Assembly: GCA_030433195.1 (NCBI GenBank)
Contig: JAUIME010000027.1
Coordinates: forward strand, 1 to 16,749
Direction of reading: 5' to 3'
DNA length: 16,749 bases
Source: a bacterium
GTDB taxonomy: Bacteria; Planctomycetota; JACOTG01; JAUIME01
The position numbers and the translations under genes are program-made. Below, one piece after another: positions 13,747 to 16,749 of the stretch (positions within the stretch are counted from its first letter, which is position 1; each line of letters opens with the position of its first letter). Under the pieces are notes generated by a model. That model did no database searches. It saw nothing but the letters and a program-made list of their open reading frames with translations, and had not been told where the DNA came from.

Positions 13747-13800
13747 AAGGATTGAAAACCAACAGAGTTTAATGTTCACGCCGAAAATATGTCAATCCTT
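13747..13800. repeat. 9-bp inverted repeat bracketing a promoter (candidate operator)
   Basis: AAGGATTGA (13747-13755) and TCAATCCTT (13792-13800) are perfect inverted repeats 36 bases apart. The right arm overlaps the -35 and the left arm the start point of the leftward promoter. This is the geometry expected for repression by a dimer or by looping. The fused MerR HTH is an obvious candidate ligand, by inference only. Confidence 0.45.
13766..13795 (-). promoter_or_regulatory. Candidate promoter reading towards MerR-ParA
   Basis: On the minus strand TTGACA (13795-13790) is followed after 18 bases by TAAACT (13771-13766). The -35 is a perfect consensus and the -10 matches four of six. It would start RNA near 13759, giving an unusually long leader of about 350 bases before the ATG at 13409. 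I saw no better promoter closer to the gene. Confidence 0.45.
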
Positions 13801-13803
13801 TTA

Positions 13804-13831
13804 TTGTGGTTCGCTAAGGCATTGCCATAAC
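13804..13831 (+). promoter_or_regulatory. Candidate distal promoter reading towards the HEAT gene
   Basis: TTGTGG (13804-13809) and CATAAC (13826-13831) are 16 bases apart within the AT-rich island. They face away from the leftward promoter, so the island could serve both genes. The implied leader is about 225 bases. Moderate-to-weak match. Confidence 0.25.
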
Positions 13832-13981
13832 AGACGTAATGGCTGGAGGTTGGTCCGCGAAGATCACTCGACGCGATCTCCGCGGAGCAGGCCGATGCCG
13901 ACCGCTTACCGACTCGCAAGGTGACTTCTCAGCCACGAAGCGTTCACCGCGCGAAGCATCGAAACGTGGCACTGCGAACGG

Positions 13982-14011
13982 TTGTACCTCATGTCCCGCG
14001 GGCGTTAGGAT
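13982..14011 (+). promoter_or_regulatory. Candidate proximal promoter of the HEAT gene
   Basis: TTGTAC (13982-13987) and TAGGAT (14006-14011) are separated by 18 bases, giving a start near 14018 and a leader of about 46 bases. Each hexamer matches the consensus at four of six positions. Confidence 0.3.
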
Positions 14012-14063
14012 GCGGGGGTGCCTACGAACAGCTTCACGGTCGTCGGGTGAGTAAGGGAGTTCC

Positions 14064-16736
14064 ATGGATTCTGGAAACGCGCACGCGCGATCTGTCGGTC
14101 GCGCGAAATGGGTCTCGGCTCTGATCCTCCTCATTTTTCTGTTTGAACCGGACGTGGTGAGGGCGCAGCCGAACCTCGTCGCCGAGCTCGTAAAGCAGCT
14201 CGGAGATCGTCGTGATGACACGACCCGTGCCGAAGCGGCTCGCCTCTTGGGGAGGATGGGAGAGGAGGCGGCATCCGCGGTGCCGAAGCTCCGCGTCGCG
14301 GCTCGCAATGACCGCGTACCCAACGTGCGCATCGAGGCGCTTGGCGCGCTCGCGAGAATCCATGCGGGTGATTCGGGCACGGTGCGGGCGGTCTTGTACT
14401 TGCTCGAGAACGACCCCGACGCGAGTGTGCGCGAAGCCGCAGGCCGAGCACTTTCCGGCGTTCGAGCGGACGATAAGGGCGGGGTGCGCGAGTTGAGAAA
14501 GGCGCTCGAGAGCGAGAGCGAGCTCGTACGCCGTACGGTCGCACTGCAATTGGCCGAGATCGATCCAGACTTCGAGATCGAGGGGATCCTCGAAGCGGAC
14601 GACCCCGCGATCGTCGCGCATCGCCTTTCGAAGCTCGTCGAGACGCCCGATGCTGCTTTCGGCGCGGTCCCTTCACTGCTCGACCACCTCGCGAGCGAGC
14701 ACCTGCGGGTAAGGCGGGCCGCTGTGGAAGTGCTCGCCAAAACGGGACTCGGTCCGCACTCCGGAGACGAGCGAGTGCTCGCAGCGATCGACTCCGAGGA
14801 CGCAGCGGTTCGTGCGTGGGCCTACGCCCCCGCGTGGAAGTCCGGGATCGAGGTCGAGCGACTCGTCGCGTCGATGCGACGAGACCTCGCGAGTGACGAC
14901 ATCGAGATCGTCCGAAAGACGGCACTCACGATGACGGCATTCGAGGAACACTCCAGCTCGGCGATTCCGGAACTCGTGGCACGAATTCCGAGCTCCGATG
15001 CGAAGTTGACCGAGCTCGCGCTGGTTCTCCTCACGGGAATCCTCGGTTCGATCGAAGAGGAGAAGCGTGCCGTCGATCTCCTCGCGTCGGCCATCGACCT
15101 ACAAGTCTTCGCTTCACGATTGGTCCCGTTCCTCGAAACCAGAGGTACGGCGAAGCGTGCCGCCGGAAAACTGCTCGAGCGTCTCGGCGATCGAGTCGAG
15201 CTCGATGTGGAGCGGATGCTCGGTGCCGTGCATCCGACGCTCTACGGCGCGGACAGCAGCATCGCGGAGGCAATCGCAGGACAGGGGATCCGTACGATCG
15301 CACCGCTGCGCGAAGCCCTGGCGAAGTCTCGACTCGAGGCCGTCGCGGCGCTTGCTCTCGCGAAGCTGGGCGCCGAGGCCGAGTCCGCGATCGGCGATCT
15401 CGCGGCCGTGATCGAGAGGCGTGGACCCGGCAGCGCCGAGGCATTGCGGGCCATGATCGCGATCGCGCCTGGTCACGTCGAGACGGAGCAAGCCGTCCTG
15501 CGGTCTCTCGATTCGGGTGATGCCGCAATCGTGAGCGCTGCGCTCCGCGCGTGCGAGTCACTGAAAGCCTCCGAGAGACTCGATGCGCCGCTGCGGAATC
15601 AGCTCGACTTCGAGCCGGCGGATTCCGGTAACTCGTCAAGTGAGAAGCGGGCTCGGGATCGAGTCCGGTTGGATGCTCTTCGGGCTCACCTGGCTCTCGG
15701 AAAGATCGACGACGAGATCGTGGCTCGGCTCCGCCAAGGAGTGGCGGACGCCGAAAGAGACCGCTTCACGCAGTTCAGCTGGGTTCTCCGAGAGATCGAC
15801 GTCGACTCGATGTCCCCGGGATTGGTCGGGGTGATGTGTGAGGCCGCGGGATCGAACTCTCCGCGGATTTGGAGCGAGGCCCTTTCGAAGCTCGCCGAGC
15901 GAGGAGTGGCCGATGAGCCGGTCCTGAGCGCGATGCACGCCGTAATGGAGAAACCGAACTCCGAGGCGCAGTGGATCGCGATCGGCTGCTTCGAGAAGCT
16001 CTCGGCCGTCTCCGCGATTCCGCGTATCGTCGACTCCCTGAATCGAGCCGAATCGAGCGACGCGCGCGAGGCTTGGCTTGCAAGGATCCGAGGCAACGCC
16101 GAAGAGCGCGCGAACTTCGCGAGCTGGGTTGCCGCTGATCGAATCCGCCCGAGCTTGTTGCGCGCAGAGGCTGTCCTCGATCTCGGCGCGTTGGGCCCAT
16201 CGTCTTCGGAGGTCGTGGAGATCCTGAGCGCCATTCTCGGCGAGAGCGACCGCGCCGATCCGGATTACGGGAACGTCGCACTCGCCGTACCGCCTTCGGT
16301 CGATGAGTCGGAAGGGCGACCCGTCACGCTCGCATCGTATCCGACCCAACCATTCATGATCACCTCGAGTTACGAGGCCCCCGTCGTCGTTCGCGTGCGG
16401 GCTGCGTGGGCGCTCGGACGGACGCAGGGAGATGTTCGTGAGGAAGCGATCCCGGCGCTCCTCACAGCGCTCGACGACGAATCCCCCCTCGTCCGCGCGG
16501 CAGCCGTCGAGGCTCTCGGACGCCTCGGATCTGCTTCGAAGAGAGTCGTGCCGGCGCTTGTGGCCATGCTCTTCGACGACGATGAGCCACTTCTCATCGG
16601 TGCACTGACGGTGCTCGCGCTCGAGCGGCACGAAGACGTGACGCGTGACGAGGTAGCCGAAGCCGACATTTCGGGAAGTCTCAGCGACAAGGTGGCCGCT
16701 CTGCTCGTCGAGGTCCGGCGTCGTACCACGAAGTGA
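14064..16736 (+). CDS. Secreted or periplasmic HEAT-repeat protein
   Basis: The 890-residue protein begins with a signal peptide: basic residues, hydrophobic WVSALILLIFLF (16-27) and a likely cleavage after VRA (32-34). The mature part is almost entirely helical repeats of the HEAT/ARM type, clearest at the N-terminus (AAASAVPKLRVAARNDRVPN-like units, about 37-165) and near the C-terminus (PVVVRVRAAWALGRTQGD, AIPALLTALDDESPLVRAAA, VVPALVAMLFDDDEPLLIGA; about 790-860). The middle repeats are divergent. No enzyme motif is visible. HEAT solenoids bind proteins, so this is likely a scaffold outside the cytoplasm; the partner is unknown. GGGAG lies four bases before the ATG and supports the start. 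The gene is divergent from the MerR-ParA operon and ends 13 bases before the right edge. Confidence 0.85.
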   Translation: MDSGNAHARSVGRAKWVSALILLIFLFEPDVVRAQPNLVAELVKQLGDRRDDTTRAEAARLLGRMGEEAASAVPKLRVAARNDRVPNVRIEALGALARIHAGDSGTVRAVLYLLENDPDASVREAAGRALSGVRADDKGGVRELRKALESESELVRRTVALQLAEIDPDFEIEGILEADDPAIVAHRLSKLVETPDAAFGAVPSLLDHLASEHLRVRRAAVEVLAKTGLGPHSGDERVLAAIDSEDAAVRAWAYAPAWKSGIEVERLVASMRRDLASDDIEIVRKTALTMTAFEEHSSSAIPELVARIPSSDAKLTELALVLLTGILGSIEEEKRAVDLLASAIDLQVFASRLVPFLETRGTAKRAAGKLLERLGDRVELDVERMLGAVHPTLYGADSSIAEAIAGQGIRTIAPLREALAKSRLEAVAALALAKLGAEAESAIGDLAAVIERRGPGSAEALRAMIAIAPGHVETEQAVLRSLDSGDAAIVSAALRACESLKASERLDAPLRNQLDFEPADSGNSSSEKRARDRVRLDALRAHLALGKIDDEIVARLRQGVADAERDRFTQFSWVLREIDVDSMSPGLVGVMCEAAGSNSPRIWSEALSKLAERGVADEPVLSAMHAVMEKPNSEAQWIAIGCFEKLSAVSAIPRIVDSLNRAESSDAREAWLARIRGNAEERANFASWVAADRIRPSLLRAEAVLDLGALGPSSSEVVEILSAILGESDRADPDYGNVALAVPPSVDESEGRPVTLASYPTQPFMITSSYEAPVVVRVRAAWALGRTQGDVREEAIPALLTALDDESPLVRAAAVEALGRLGSASKRVVPALVAMLFDDDEPLLIGALTVLALERHEDVTRDEVAEADISGSLSDKVAALLVEVRRRTTK

Positions 16737-16749
16737 ATCGGGCGAAGCA

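Larger units (their letters stand above)
13410..14063. other. 654-base intergenic region between the divergent parA-like operon and the HEAT gene
   Basis: This is the only long gene-free stretch in the window. From left to right it holds overlapping palindromes CTCGCGAG (13449-13456) and CGAGATCTCG (13453-13462), a hairpin at 13549-13567, four CCTCGA words (13580-13616), a hairpin at 13631-13655, an AT-rich island (33 G+C in 90 bases, 13751-13840) with promoter-like signals, a 10-bp palindrome CTCCGCGGAG (13878-13887) and CCCGCGGG before the HEAT gene. Short open frames here lack ribosome binding sites or coding character. I found no tRNA and no DnaA box. Confidence 0.7.

Noticed and set aside
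13489..13755. 88-codon plus-strand frame in the intergenic region
   Set aside because: No ribosome site, Arg/Ser-rich shadow-like translation, and it runs into the AT-rich control island.
13591..13779. 62-codon minus-strand frame in the long intergenic region
   Set aside because: Its ATG lies between the -35 and -10 of the candidate promoter, upstream of the expected transcript start, and no ribosome site is seen.
13742..13860. AT-rich island next to a ParA gene as a replication origin
   Set aside because: No DnaA boxes of the TTATnCACA type were found on either strand, and no dnaA, dnaN, gidAB or parB gene is present.

Overview
This is a G+C-rich, gene-dense bacterial chromosome segment with ten protein-coding genes, one of them cut by the left edge. 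The gene set suggests Planctomycetota: a secreted HEAT-repeat protein, a single-pass protein with stacked carboxypeptidase-regulatory-like domains, a GT39 enzyme with a YbhN-type partner, a MerR-ParA fusion, and several weak ribosome binding sites. That placement is inference, since no marker such as rRNA is present. I see no tRNA, rRNA, CRISPR array, insertion sequence or phage gene.

Left block, positions 1-8044, all on the minus strand. Read in the direction of transcription it holds a GT39-type membrane glycosyltransferase (8044-6413), a flippase-like membrane protein overlapping it by ATGA (6416-5334), a membrane-anchored protein with a degenerate peptidase-like region and a GH113-like TIM barrel lacking both expected catalytic glutamates (5233-2807), a PcnB-type poly(A) polymerase (2661-1174), and the first 346 codons of an exported protein that looks like the propeptide part of a thermolysin/fungalysin-type metallopeptidase (1038 to the edge). 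The last gene has its own good sigma70-like promoter and a leader hairpin.

Centre, positions 8045-11679, plus strand. Histidyl-tRNA synthetase is driven by an extended -10 promoter next to a short imperfect tandem repeat. It is followed by a membrane-anchored protein of about six carboxypeptidase-regulatory-like beta-sandwich repeats.

Right block, positions 11716-13409, minus strand. A MerR-type HTH fused to a ParA ATPase overlaps by ATGA a 255-residue protein with a winged-helix-like segment and a C-terminal CxxC...HxxC zinc-site candidate. No ParB gene accompanies them. This is the best candidate here for an under-described system: an ATPase carrying its own DNA-binding domain, with a coupled partner that may replace ParB.

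Upstream lies the only long non-coding stretch (13410-14063, 654 bases). It contains an AT-rich island (33 G+C in 90 bases) with divergent promoter-like signals and a 9-bp inverted repeat, then hairpins and repeated CCTCGA words towards the ParA gene. To its right a plus-strand gene encodes an 890-residue secreted HEAT-repeat protein. I found no hairpin followed by a long T-run, so no terminator is called with confidence.
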